From positions 1-23,424 of IMG/VR virus record IMGVR_UViG_3300007539_000232: a stretch of 23,424 nucleotides of DNA; one strand, written 5' to 3'. Shown here piece by piece: positions 1 through 7,165 of this stretch (positions are counted from its first letter, which is position 1; every line of letters begins with the position of its first letter). The position numbers and the translations under genes were made by a program. Origin of the DNA: a virus. The notes under the pieces were generated by a model. That model was not told where the DNA came from and made no database searches. It saw nothing but the letters and a program-made list of their open reading frames with translations.

Positions 1-132
1 ACCACGAACTTCAGCCCAGCGCAAGTCACCAGAACGATTTACACGCAGCACATCATATCCTTTAGTTCTAACAAACTGAAGGTAAAATCCCTTTTTCTTT
101 TGTTCTGTGAAAAAAGATTTAAATGTCTGCAT
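1..132 (-). CDS. Unknown small protein, N-terminal 44 residues only
   Basis: The reading frame starts with an ATG at 132 and stays open to the left edge, so the C-terminus is outside the window. The ATG shares one base with the TAA stop of the upstream 237-residue gene (TAATG), so translation is probably coupled. The protein begins MQTFKSFFTEQKKKGFYLQF and continues with a basic segment. I do not recognise the family. The first ten residues resemble the capsid-targeting leader of T4 internal proteins (Met-Lys-Thr-Tyr-Gln-Glu-Phe-Ile-x-Glu type), which the gp21 prohead protease cleaves after Glu. If so, this would be an internal head protein. The resemblance covers only ten residues and Phe replaces the usual Ile or Leu, so this is a hypothesis. 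Confidence 0.65.
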   Translation of the reverse strand, partial: MQTFKSFFTEQKKKGFYLQFVRTKGYDVLRVNRSGDLRWAEVRG

Positions 133-845
133 TAGTTGTCCAGCAAGATTAGATCAAAGATTGCACCTGCACCATTATTACCGGAAGTTGCTCTAATCTC
201 AATATCACTCTTTTCTTCCAGTTTTAAAGGAACTGAATAGTCATAAGTTACTGGTGTACCTGCTGTACCAAATTTACCTTTAATATTAAAAGAACCACCG
301 AAAGGTTTGACCATAATACTAAAATCACCTGGAGCATTTTGTGCCGATACTGATCCTTGGAACTTTTTAAGATATGCAGTTTTGTTTGCAGGGACAGTGT
401 ATAGAGCCATTAATGTTTGACCCTTCTCTGCTGAAATGCGAGCTAAGGTCTTACCATCACCGTTGATATTAATTATTTCTTCATTAGTCGAATCATTGGA
501 ACTAACCACTAATGCTCTAAACACTCTTTGAAATTCTGAAGTGCCTGTAGTTCCTGGACTTGTTACGGCTGTAATAGTTTCAGTCAGAGGTTCATAGTTA
601 GCATCTAAACCTTGAATTTCAATTTCTTTACCGCTGTCCGCAACATTTGTAGCAATAACAGTAAGAGTAGTTGCTGTGCTTGGATACTGATAGAGATTAC
701 CCGCATCCCAAATAGTTTCAGTTGTGTTGCCTACAGAAGTATTATACCCAAACTTATTGATGTGAGAAACACCTTTGGTTTGGCCATTCGCAATGCGAAT
801 AGCTTCCGCTAATTCAGAGTTGTCAAGATAACGTGAAACAGCCAT
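132..845 (-). CDS. Virion structural protein, 237 aa, marine T4-like phage family
   Basis: This 237-residue protein is rich in Thr, Ser, Gly and Asn with predicted beta character, and has no signal peptide or membrane segment. The N-terminal part reads KFGYNTSVGNTTETIWDAG followed by LYQYPS, then a QGLDANYEPLTETIT segment at about residues 78-92. I associate this pattern with a structural protein widespread in marine T4-like phages; its exact virion location is not known to me. The central LYTVPANKTAYLKKF segment is of a type found in other beta-rich phage structural proteins. The start is supported by an AAGGGA ribosome binding site. A perfect late promoter box lies 22 bases upstream of the ATG, so it probably heads its own late transcript. 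Its stop overlaps the next start by one base. Confidence 0.7.
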   Translation of the reverse strand: MAVSRYLDNSELAEAIRIANGQTKGVSHINKFGYNTSVGNTTETIWDAGNLYQYPSTATTLTVIATNVADSGKEIEIQGLDANYEPLTETITAVTSPGTTGTSEFQRVFRALVVSSNDSTNEEIININGDGKTLARISAEKGQTLMALYTVPANKTAYLKKFQGSVSAQNAPGDFSIMVKPFGGSFNIKGKFGTAGTPVTYDYSVPLKLEEKSDIEIRATSGNNGAGAIFDLILLDN

Positions 846-867
846 TGGTATCCCTTAGTTTTTAAAC

Positions 868-875
868 TATTTATA
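868..875 (-). promoter_or_regulatory. T4-type late promoter box
   Basis: The minus strand reads TATAAATA, a perfect match to the T4 late promoter -10 element recognised by the phage sigma factor gp55. It lies in the short gap between the asparagine-synthetase-like gene and the 237-residue structural gene, 22 bases before the latter's ATG. No start site data are available. Confidence 0.75.
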
Positions 876-883
876 AAATTTGT

Positions 884-1732
884 TTATTGTATCCCAAATG
901 GTATCTTTTCTCCATAATGCACAGGGAAATTGTGCGCTTCCATATATTTTTCAAAAGGAATTTTTAATTTCTCTTCAGTCGGCGTCATACCTAATGAAAA
1001 ATATTCTTTCCATACAGTGTAATCTGATAATGGAAATCGCTTCGTCATTCCTCTTGATTCATATAAAGTATTCATATCATTATAAAACTCACCCATTAAT
1101 TCATCATCGCCTGTCGAGTAAAGTTCATCAGCGCCTAAACCACTTATCACTGTAGAAGATGGAATAAAGTTTACAATAAATTCTTGTCCTCCGCCTTCAC
1201 GTAATCCATCAATAATTTCTCCGTTTACTAATTTGATTCTTTCGCTTAAAATTTTATAATTTTCAATTGATTTAATTGAAAGAACATTGAATTTTAATTT
1301 TTGTTTATGAGCAGAAGCTGTAATAACACCTGAATCATGACCGGAACTCATTGTAATGGTAGGATTGTCAGTTATTCTTAATGCAACCGCATCATCAATC
1401 GCCTGAAAGAAATCGTCGAAAGATTTTTTCTTCTTAAATCCTTGAGGATACTGATAAAATTTGCCTGAAGTTTTCCAGTTTTGCTGAAAACTGGTTATCA
1501 TATTATCTTCTAAAACAATTGTAGAATTTCTAGGTAGCTGATTGCTGGATTGTGTGCCAGCGAAATCTGTTATATAAACAGTTTTATTATCATATTCTAT
1601 TTTAATTGAATAATCGCCTTTGAGGTAACGAAAAGAAGATAATTTTTCTGCCTCCCAAATACCACAAACATCAACCGGACAAAACCCTTTAACAGTAATT
1701 TTAGCATCATTTACATAATAAATTTGATTCAT
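884..1732 (-). CDS. Asparagine-synthetase-like ATP pyrophosphatase
   Basis: The 282-residue protein carries both signatures of the AsnB / beta-lactam synthetase C-terminal domain. A PP-loop SSGHDSG lies at residues 129-135 (family SGGxDS) and binds ATP pyrophosphate. An SGLGADEL motif lies at 197-204 (family SGxGADE), the acidic active-site loop. The family activates a carboxylate by adenylation and amidates or cyclises it. AsnB exceeds 500 residues and starts with a Cys-2 glutaminase domain. Here that domain is missing or reduced to about 100 residues, where a LKGDYSIKIEYDNKTVYIT stretch resembles only its end. There is no Met-Cys start, so glutamine hydrolysis looks lost. The gene follows gp15 with a TAATG overlap; a GAGGGTGA sequence lies 12 bases before the ATG. 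It is notably AT-rich. Substrate unknown. Confidence 0.72.
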   Translation of the reverse strand: MNQIYYVNDAKITVKGFCPVDVCGIWEAEKLSSFRYLKGDYSIKIEYDNKTVYITDFAGTQSSNQLPRNSTIVLEDNMITSFQQNWKTSGKFYQYPQGFKKKKSFDDFFQAIDDAVALRITDNPTITMSSGHDSGVITASAHKQKLKFNVLSIKSIENYKILSERIKLVNGEIIDGLREGGGQEFIVNFIPSSTVISGLGADELYSTGDDELMGEFYNDMNTLYESRGMTKRFPLSDYTVWKEYFSLGMTPTEEKLKIPFEKYMEAHNFPVHYGEKIPFGIQ

Positions 1733-2514
1733 TATTCTATAGTGTCACCCTCTCCGGGATAAAGGAATGTTACTGTTGTATTAAAGTCGCTATCCCCAAT
1801 AATATTTAAATCGACAGGATTAGGCTCAACGGTTACTCTCTCAAGAAGCTCGCTGGTATTTTGATCCTTAAAGTCAACGATAGCCTTTCTAATAACCTTA
1901 GAGTCAGCAATTGGTCCAAAGAATTGAGTCTTTAGTTCAAAATCAAGAGTATAGATAATCGTTCTACGGCTTTCAAGAGTGTTTTCATAATCATCGTTAA
2001 ACGAAATACCTATGAGCGAGATAGGAATATCTTCTTTTATGTCATTATAATCGCTAAAAGGTTTCATTGTAATTGTGTATGATGGATTAAAATACGGTAT
2101 GATTTGTTCTAAAATCTGAACCGCATCCTCATTTGTCTTTGTTAAAATATTTAATTGAAAATTCAAAATATAGGGTACAGCTGTAAAAAACTTAGTTCTT
2201 ACTCCAGTGTCAGTTGAGACGAGACGAGTAAAATTATTTACTTTTGGTAGCTGTCGACTTGGATCAAAATACATCGCTGCCATTTCAAAAGACATTCTGG
2301 GCAATTTGATTGCAAGCTTGGCGTCTGCCATATCCTCAGTTTCACGGATACGATCTAAAAATTTTTGTTTCGGTGCATAACTCAAAGGCACTTTTAGTTG
2401 ATTGATAATTTGGCCTGATGAATTATTACGAATCACATAAAGATTATTGAAAAGGGTGCCGAAAACTGCAACGCACTTTCTAATTTTTTCATGATAGAAA
2501 TGTTGAGTTAACAT
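1732..2514 (-). CDS. gp15: Tail sheath stabiliser / tail terminator gp15
   Basis: The 260-residue protein matches T4 gp15 in length (272 residues) and position directly after the neck genes. T4 gp15 forms a hexameric ring that caps the tail tube and sheath and provides the surface for head joining. The N-terminal HFYHEKIRKCVAVFGTLFNN segment (residues 5-24), the later VPLSYAPKQKFLDR segment (42-55) and a central SFEMAAMYFD (75-84) are typical of this family in marine T4-like phages. The start codon overlaps the preceding TAA by one base (TAATG), and a strong GGAGAGGTGA ribosome binding site lies upstream inside the preceding gene. The stop also overlaps the following ATG by one base. No oddities were seen. 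Confidence 0.87.
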   Translation of the reverse strand: MLTQHFYHEKIRKCVAVFGTLFNNLYVIRNNSSGQIINQLKVPLSYAPKQKFLDRIRETEDMADAKLAIKLPRMSFEMAAMYFDPSRQLPKVNNFTRLVSTDTGVRTKFFTAVPYILNFQLNILTKTNEDAVQILEQIIPYFNPSYTITMKPFSDYNDIKEDIPISLIGISFNDDYENTLESRRTIIYTLDFELKTQFFGPIADSKVIRKAIVDFKDQNTSELLERVTVEPNPVDLNIIGDSDFNTTVTFLYPGEGDTIE

Positions 2515-3293
2515 TACGTCACCTCTCCGAATGGATTACCTTCACTGAAATCAATAATATCATCAGCAAATGTTTCAAATCCAGTGTTCTGTTCATTTTT
2601 CGTCAAGTTTGTAGATTCGCCTACACTTAACACTGTTCTGGTATATCTTTTATTAGTTGCACCAAAAGTAATATCTCGACCTACAACAAAATTATGATAC
2701 TTGCCATCTGAAGCGCCGACATTCACTAACTGTAAAATACCATCCTGATCAGTGTAAGAAGCTATTTCGCCTTTAATTTGAGTCCCATCAGAAAGAACCT
2801 GCGTAGCGCTGTCTCCTGGACTATACTCAGTATAGATACCCTCAAATTCAATAGCAGGATTTCTCTTATATCCGCCACCGCCAAATGTAATTGTTACGCC
2901 ATCAACTTGACCGCTTGCGTCAATTGTTGCAATGGCACGGGCAGTGAAATCAGCTGGCGTACCTGTAGCGGAATCAAAAGTTATTGACTCGTTACCAGAA
3001 CTGTTGATACTTGGGGTAACAACACTTCTTACTCCGCCCTCGCTATCAATGTTTACTAAAGCACGAACTGATGTTGCAGAATCGCCGGAATCGTAAAAAA
3101 TAGTTGCATATAATGGGTCCTGATAATAGTTCCCAGGATCATCAATAACGATTCTACTAATTGAACCGCCACTCATCACTAATGATGCTCTGGCGCCTCC
3201 TGCTTCCGCCTGAGGAGGACCAATAACTATTCTCGGCGCTGAATCATAACCGAAACCAGTATCCTGAACTGTAATTGTATTTACACGACCCAT
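2514..3293 (-). CDS. Gly-rich beta-repeat protein downstream of gp14, possibly a detached neck protein domain
   Basis: This 259-residue protein begins MGRVNTITVQDTGFGYDSAP. It contains at least three copies of a Gly-x-Gly-Tyr/Tyr-Tyr-x(3)-Pro beta module: near residues 13-20, at GNYYQDP around 53-59, and at GGGGYKRNP in the middle. The first copy closely resembles a module in the gp8-like protein of this window. There is no recognised enzymatic motif. The start codon shares one base with the stop of gp14, and no clear Shine-Dalgarno sequence precedes it. It may therefore depend on coupling to gp14 or represent a C-terminal gp14 extension in the +1/-1 frame. The position between gp14 and gp15 makes a neck or head-tail connector role likely. 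The function is inferred from context only. Confidence 0.7.
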   Translation of the reverse strand: MGRVNTITVQDTGFGYDSAPRIVIGPPQAEAGGARASLVMSGGSISRIVIDDPGNYYQDPLYATIFYDSGDSATSVRALVNIDSEGGVRSVVTPSINSSGNESITFDSATGTPADFTARAIATIDASGQVDGVTITFGGGGYKRNPAIEFEGIYTEYSPGDSATQVLSDGTQIKGEIASYTDQDGILQLVNVGASDGKYHNFVVGRDITFGATNKRYTRTVLSVGESTNLTKNEQNTGFETFADDIIDFSEGNPFGEVT

Positions 3294-3880
3294 TAGGTTA
3301 TACTCAACTTTGCTTTTGCTCGGCGAAGTGGCGTAACGCCAACATTATAGTTATAAGCATACTTTTCTTCGACTTCATCAATAACTTCCGTACCAGTATC
3401 AAAGTCTTCACCAGCGTATTCGAACAACTCAATTTCCATACGGAAAGTCGGAAGATCTTGTATTTGATAGAATGGACGGTCATCAATGACTCGCATAATT
3501 TCAAAAATCTGATCAGAGAGCGGTAGGTAAATAAGATCGCCTTCTCTTGGTCTATTGTAATCAACGTTAAGACCTACAGCAAATTCCCAACGCCTTCTTG
3601 AAACATGAAGCGTAGCTCTGTCCCTAATTTCAACACCGAATTTAGTGAACAGTTCTTGATCCCCATCAAAGCCTTCAATGTTTTCCAAATACATTTCAAT
3701 AGTATATGCATCGTCAAACCTTGATACAGCGTCTTCCCCAAATATTTTATCTTCATTGACAAGTGATCTTGGAAGATACTCAACATCTTGTCCATAAATT
3801 TTTAAGGACTCAATGATAATATCTTCATAAAGATTTTGTTCTGACCTTACTGACTGGGATATATGAGGATTGCGAGCCAT
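3293..3880 (-). CDS. gp14: Neck protein gp14
   Basis: The 195-residue protein begins with NPHISQSVRSEQNLYEDIIIES, then IYGQDVEYLPR at about residues 29-39, a hallmark of the gp14 neck protein of T4-like phages. In T4, gp14 with gp13 completes the head-tail interface after DNA packaging. The acidic central part and a VGVTPLRRAKAKL end fit the family. T4 gp14 has 256 residues, so this copy is short. The next gene starts on its stop codon and may supply a domain that is fused elsewhere. An AGGATAAGG ribosome binding site precedes the ATG, which is three bases after the gp13 stop. Order gp13-gp14-(extra gene)-gp15 matches T4 apart from the insertion. Confidence 0.87.
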   Translation of the reverse strand: MARNPHISQSVRSEQNLYEDIIIESLKIYGQDVEYLPRSLVNEDKIFGEDAVSRFDDAYTIEMYLENIEGFDGDQELFTKFGVEIRDRATLHVSRRRWEFAVGLNVDYNRPREGDLIYLPLSDQIFEIMRVIDDRPFYQIQDLPTFRMEIELFEYAGEDFDTGTEVIDEVEEKYAYNYNVGVTPLRRAKAKLSIT

Positions 3881-3883
3881 ACC

Positions 3884-4639
3884 TTATCCTAAGAAGAAAT
3901 CTACAGGTAACTCATGAGTAAGCCTTACCTGTTCCCTTAATCGTTCAATCTCTTGTGTGGCGTCATCATACAGTTGTCTACCGTTCAGAGTTATACCGCC
4001 CGGAAGCTGCATTCCTTCAAACTTTATCAGATTCGCCCCCCACTGTTGCTTAATTAGCTGTGTAAGGTATTCCTTTAAGAAAATATCATTATACACATCA
4101 TTAAATGTATCTGGGTCAATAGCCTGATAAACTTCAAAAACAAGATAATCATCAACTTCAATCTCTTGGTTATTGAAATCTCCATGAATATGAATTCTGT
4201 TTTGATTTCGGCTGAACGTAATCTGAGGATGACCATTCAGCTTCATATCTAACAAAGAAACATACTGACGCATTTGCTCATAATATGCTAAGTCGCCAAT
4301 AAATGTATTCAAATCATAAAGTTCATTCAAAGATAATTGATATTTTAAATCAAAAAAGTTTGAGGACGTAGTTCCTGAAGCATTGATCGGAAACATACGC
4401 TGCACAAAAAATACATTATCATCAACTGTAATATATTTATTACTTACGTCATCAGCAGTCACTTGGTGCTTAACATAAGTTCTGAATAACGCATCAGAGT
4501 TATATTCCCGATAAAACTGAATAGCCTCATCCACTCTATCCTCCAGCTGAGACTCTTCGACGTTAATCTCTAACACTGGAGAACCGAGCTTACGCAAACA
4601 GTAATCAATTAATCCTTGTCTACTCGATGGATTAGCCAT
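3884..4639 (-). CDS. gp13: Neck protein gp13 (head completion)
   Basis: The 251-residue protein starts MANPSSRQGLIDYCLRKLGS, followed by PVLEINVEESQLEDRVDEAI at about residues 21-40 and IQFYREY. This N-terminus is characteristic of gp13 in T4-like marine phages. T4 gp13 (309 residues) acts with gp14 to seal the filled head and form the neck to which the tail attaches. The middle carries hydrophobic-aromatic beta segments, and the C-terminal third is helical with IERLREQVR near the end. An AAGGAAA ribosome binding site lies upstream of the ATG. The gene follows the fibre genes, matching T4 where gp13 follows wac. The family assignment is firm; domain edges are by eye. Confidence 0.88.
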   Translation of the reverse strand: MANPSSRQGLIDYCLRKLGSPVLEINVEESQLEDRVDEAIQFYREYNSDALFRTYVKHQVTADDVSNKYITVDDNVFFVQRMFPINASGTTSSNFFDLKYQLSLNELYDLNTFIGDLAYYEQMRQYVSLLDMKLNGHPQITFSRNQNRIHIHGDFNNQEIEVDDYLVFEVYQAIDPDTFNDVYNDIFLKEYLTQLIKQQWGANLIKFEGMQLPGGITLNGRQLYDDATQEIERLREQVRLTHELPVDFFLG

Positions 4640-4649
4640 TCGTTTTTCC

Positions 4650-7160
4650 TTATACGTTCAACACAGTGCCAGCAGAATCTTTAACAGTAATTCTGTAGTA
4701 AGTTCCTTGCTGACCGTCTAATTTATCTGCATCTAGGTTCGTCACTGTGCTAGTTCCGCTTGCTACAGTAAATGGAACTGTTGCGCCTTGGAAATTGACC
4801 GTAGCTCCATTAGCAGCTGTAAGCGTAGTTCCGCTATTAAAAGTTAAAGTTCCGCTCGTGTAAGCATCAGTGGCGTCGCTACGTAAAAGCGATGCGCCTT
4901 CAATACCGTCAACAGTATCAGCATCAAGTCCGTTTCCAGTTCCTTCATTAGCCGTGGTCAGGACACTGTTACCGCCGACTGTTAATCCAGTAGTAATCTG
5001 AACGCTGGCAGGTAAACCAATAGTGACGTAGCCGCCAGTAGAAGTAACTTCAACTTCATTCGCTGTGCCGTTAATATGGTTATCGAAATCGGAGTCAATT
5101 TGTTGATTGACAAGAGCAGAATCGTATGCGTTAATTTCATTTGGAGCAGCTAAGAAATTAAGCGACCCGCCCATAGCTGAGTGATTCTGACAAACATAAT
5201 ACCAAGCTGTATTTACATCAACGTCCATCGGAACAGTAAAGAAAATATTGCCGTCATCAGCTCCATTATTTACAACGCCGCTATCCGAAGATAAAACATC
5301 ACCCGAAGAATATGCCCCGGAAACTTTTTGAATCCAGAAAGGATGTCCTGATGCAGAAACATCGAATTTGTATGTTTTACCTCTAGCAAGAGCAATCGAA
5401 GGATTATTTGTCGATGCAGGGAAGCCATCTCCAGTAAATACATATGCACTGCTAAGACCATTATCTACAACTTGGAAAATAGATTCTGGCGGTCTTTTTA
5501 ACGAAATATAATCAGAGTCAATTAATGCTAATGTATCCGAATCGCTTCTCGCTTTAGTGTAAAACTTGTAAGTAGCGTCTTCGAATGAGGTTAAGTTTGT
5601 TAAAGTTTCGCTAGTAGCAGCTCTTACGTTCGCTAAAGTGAAAGCTGTAAGCCCAGAAGCTGTCGCATCAAGGTCTAAATGGTCAACTGCAATACCGCCA
5701 TTTTCTTGTTTTACCCGTAAACCTGATCCTGTAATTTCAAGAGAAACGTCAGCGACGTCAACTCGAAGTTCCCCAGAAGTAATTTCAAGCCCAGAGGTAC
5801 CTGCTAAGTCGACATCTAAACGGTTGCCTGTTTTACTTAAACCATCTCCAGCTGTAATTTGTCCAGCACCAGAGAACTGAGTAAATAAGATAGCGCTGTC
5901 GCCAACCTGACCTACATGCGATTCAGTTTGAACAAATCCGGCTGATGCATTAACAGTGCCATCAATTACGAAGATAAAGTCGCCGCCTGCAACCTCAACA
6001 TCTGTATCAAAATCGTCAGCCCTCGTAATTCTTTGTGCTGAATCCCAAACATAAACACCATTGTGATTTGAATTTGTTTGGTTTTTAATTAACAGTCTAT
6101 CATTGGTCTGCAGCGCAATACCGTCAATCGAATCTAGGGAGCCTGTAATTTGCAAAAATGCACCGACCCCTAAAGTACCGCTATCATAAGCAACAGATGT
6201 TACTTTGACATCGGTCGTAAGATCTTGAACTGTAGCAACTCTGGCAGCTTCATGAATATGCAACCCTTCAGATACGGCATCTACATAAGCTTTGTTTGCT
6301 GCATCAGTATCATTAACTGGCGTAGCAACATCTTGAATGGTTCTATTTACAACAGAAATACCTGTTGGCTGGGAAATAATTAAATAATCTGAGTCTGCAG
6401 TATCATGAATTACAAAACGTATACCGCCATCCGTAGCATGAGCATGAGAATGAATCACGAGCCCGTTTTCAGTATCACCTTCAAGATGCGCTACTTCCTG
6501 ACCATTAGCGGAGTCATAGATTTTGAACTGAGCTGTAGAAGTAACGTTTGAAAATAGAACATCATCCGTAGAACTAATAGCCTGACCGACACTTATGACG
6601 CCGCCAACGCTATCATAAACAACACCTGTGCCTGCAACTAATCTTCCTCTTACAAAAGCAGAATCGACAGAAATTGTTTGTGCTACGCCCTCACCCGCAG
6701 CCGATAATGGTTTAATACCAGGACCAGCTGTAGTAGATTGTACATAATTTCCTGAAGTGTTAGTCGTAAGGGCAATCGTAGGAAGACGATTAATCGAGAC
6801 TGTACCAGCAGTAATATCTTCTCCAGCTAAACTCGGTATACGAGCCGAGTCAAAAGTTCCTGTTACAATGTCAGAAGTTGCTAAGGAAGGTATTCTGGCA
6901 GAATCAATAGAACCTGTAACAATATCAGCAGTCGATAAAGAAGGAATTCTTGCAGAATCGAAAGTGCCCGTCACAACATCAGAAGTCGCTAACGATGGCA
7001 CTCTTGCGGAATCAATAGTCCCGCTCAAATTAGAAGCTGGTACATCGCCTGTAATTGTTCCAGTAACAGAAAGATCTCCGGTGATGTTTGCACCGGAGTC
7101 TACAATTATACCTTTTTTGACTTCTAAATCATCATTAACAATGAAATTCTTTTCTGCCAT
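4650..7160 (-). CDS. Modular tail fibre protein with N-terminal 18-residue repeats and a cupredoxin-like domain
   Basis: The 836-residue fibre-like protein has no signal peptide or membrane segment. After a short N-terminal beta segment, residues 47-136 hold tandem 18-residue repeats built on FDSARIPSLATSDIVTG. The central part is fibre-type beta sequence containing NRTIQDVATPVNDTDAANKA (a common phage fibre motif). Residues about 570-672 form a cupredoxin-like domain with His606, Cys657, His660 and Met663. The C-terminus carries LDADTVDGIEGASLLRSDA and LDADKLDGQQGTYYR, a pair often seen near the ends of marine phage fibres. Part of the C-terminal region (GTANEVEVTSTGG onward) recurs in the upstream 969-residue fibre. 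It precedes gp13, the place of wac and gp12 in T4. An AAGGAC ribosome binding site precedes the ATG. Whether it is a long fibre, whisker or other appendage cannot be decided. Confidence 0.8.
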   Translation of the reverse strand: MAEKNFIVNDDLEVKKGIIVDSGANITGDLSVTGTITGDVPASNLSGTIDSARVPSLATSDVVTGTFDSARIPSLSTADIVTGSIDSARIPSLATSDIVTGTFDSARIPSLAGEDITAGTVSINRLPTIALTTNTSGNYVQSTTAGPGIKPLSAAGEGVAQTISVDSAFVRGRLVAGTGVVYDSVGGVISVGQAISSTDDVLFSNVTSTAQFKIYDSANGQEVAHLEGDTENGLVIHSHAHATDGGIRFVIHDTADSDYLIISQPTGISVVNRTIQDVATPVNDTDAANKAYVDAVSEGLHIHEAARVATVQDLTTDVKVTSVAYDSGTLGVGAFLQITGSLDSIDGIALQTNDRLLIKNQTNSNHNGVYVWDSAQRITRADDFDTDVEVAGGDFIFVIDGTVNASAGFVQTESHVGQVGDSAILFTQFSGAGQITAGDGLSKTGNRLDVDLAGTSGLEITSGELRVDVADVSLEITGSGLRVKQENGGIAVDHLDLDATASGLTAFTLANVRAATSETLTNLTSFEDATYKFYTKARSDSDTLALIDSDYISLKRPPESIFQVVDNGLSSAYVFTGDGFPASTNNPSIALARGKTYKFDVSASGHPFWIQKVSGAYSSGDVLSSDSGVVNNGADDGNIFFTVPMDVDVNTAWYYVCQNHSAMGGSLNFLAAPNEINAYDSALVNQQIDSDFDNHINGTANEVEVTSTGGYVTIGLPASVQITTGLTVGGNSVLTTANEGTGNGLDADTVDGIEGASLLRSDATDAYTSGTLTFNSGTTLTAANGATVNFQGATVPFTVASGTSTVTNLDADKLDGQQGTYYRITVKDSAGTVLNV
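5145..5453 (-). other. Cupredoxin-like domain inside the fibre protein
   Basis: Residues about 570-672 of the 836-residue fibre read like a plastocyanin-type beta sandwich: a FTGDGF strand, ALARGKTYKFDVSASGHPFW with His606, a long loop, a FFTVPMD strand and YYVCQNHSAMGG with Cys657, His660 and Met663. The ligand order His...Cys-x2-His-x2-Met and the 51-residue distance from the first His to Cys are close to plastocyanin, where the distance is 47 (His37, Cys84). The His-to-Met spacing is shorter than plastocyanin and resembles the CuA His-x2-Met. The fold is assigned with fair confidence; copper binding is inference. Confidence 0.7.
6753..7022 (-). repeat. Tandem 54-base repeat coding for 18-residue units
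   Basis: Four consecutive units of 54 bases (7022-6807) encode the pattern G-[TS]-[IF]-D-S-A-R-[IV]-P-S-L-[AS]-[TG]-x-D-[IV]-[VT]-[TA], followed by a diverged fifth unit ending near 6753. The repeats are in frame with the 836-residue fibre gene, at residues 47-136. Units differ mostly at conservative positions, so the array is an old but coherent duplication. It probably forms a repetitive beta or trimeric shaft segment. Confidence 0.9.
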
Positions 7161-7165
7161 TGGTA

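Noticed and set aside
3290-3296. Frameshift sequencing error joining gp14 and the 259-residue gene
   Set aside because: No homopolymer or slippery run is present at the junction, and the same TAATG overlap occurs at 132, 1732 and 2514, so a real coupled start is simpler. Kept as an alternative in the finding on gp14.
5145-5453. A phage-borne plastocyanin gene (petE) as photosynthesis accessory gene
   Set aside because: The cupredoxin-like stretch is an internal domain of a continuous fibre frame without signal peptide or its own start.
6753-7022. CRISPR-like array because of regular direct repeats
   Set aside because: The units are contiguous 54-base coding repeats without spacers and keep one reading frame.
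4650-7160. Calling the 836-residue protein T4 fibritin (wac) from its position
   Set aside because: It lacks a recognisable fibritin coiled-coil and foldon; position alone is not enough.
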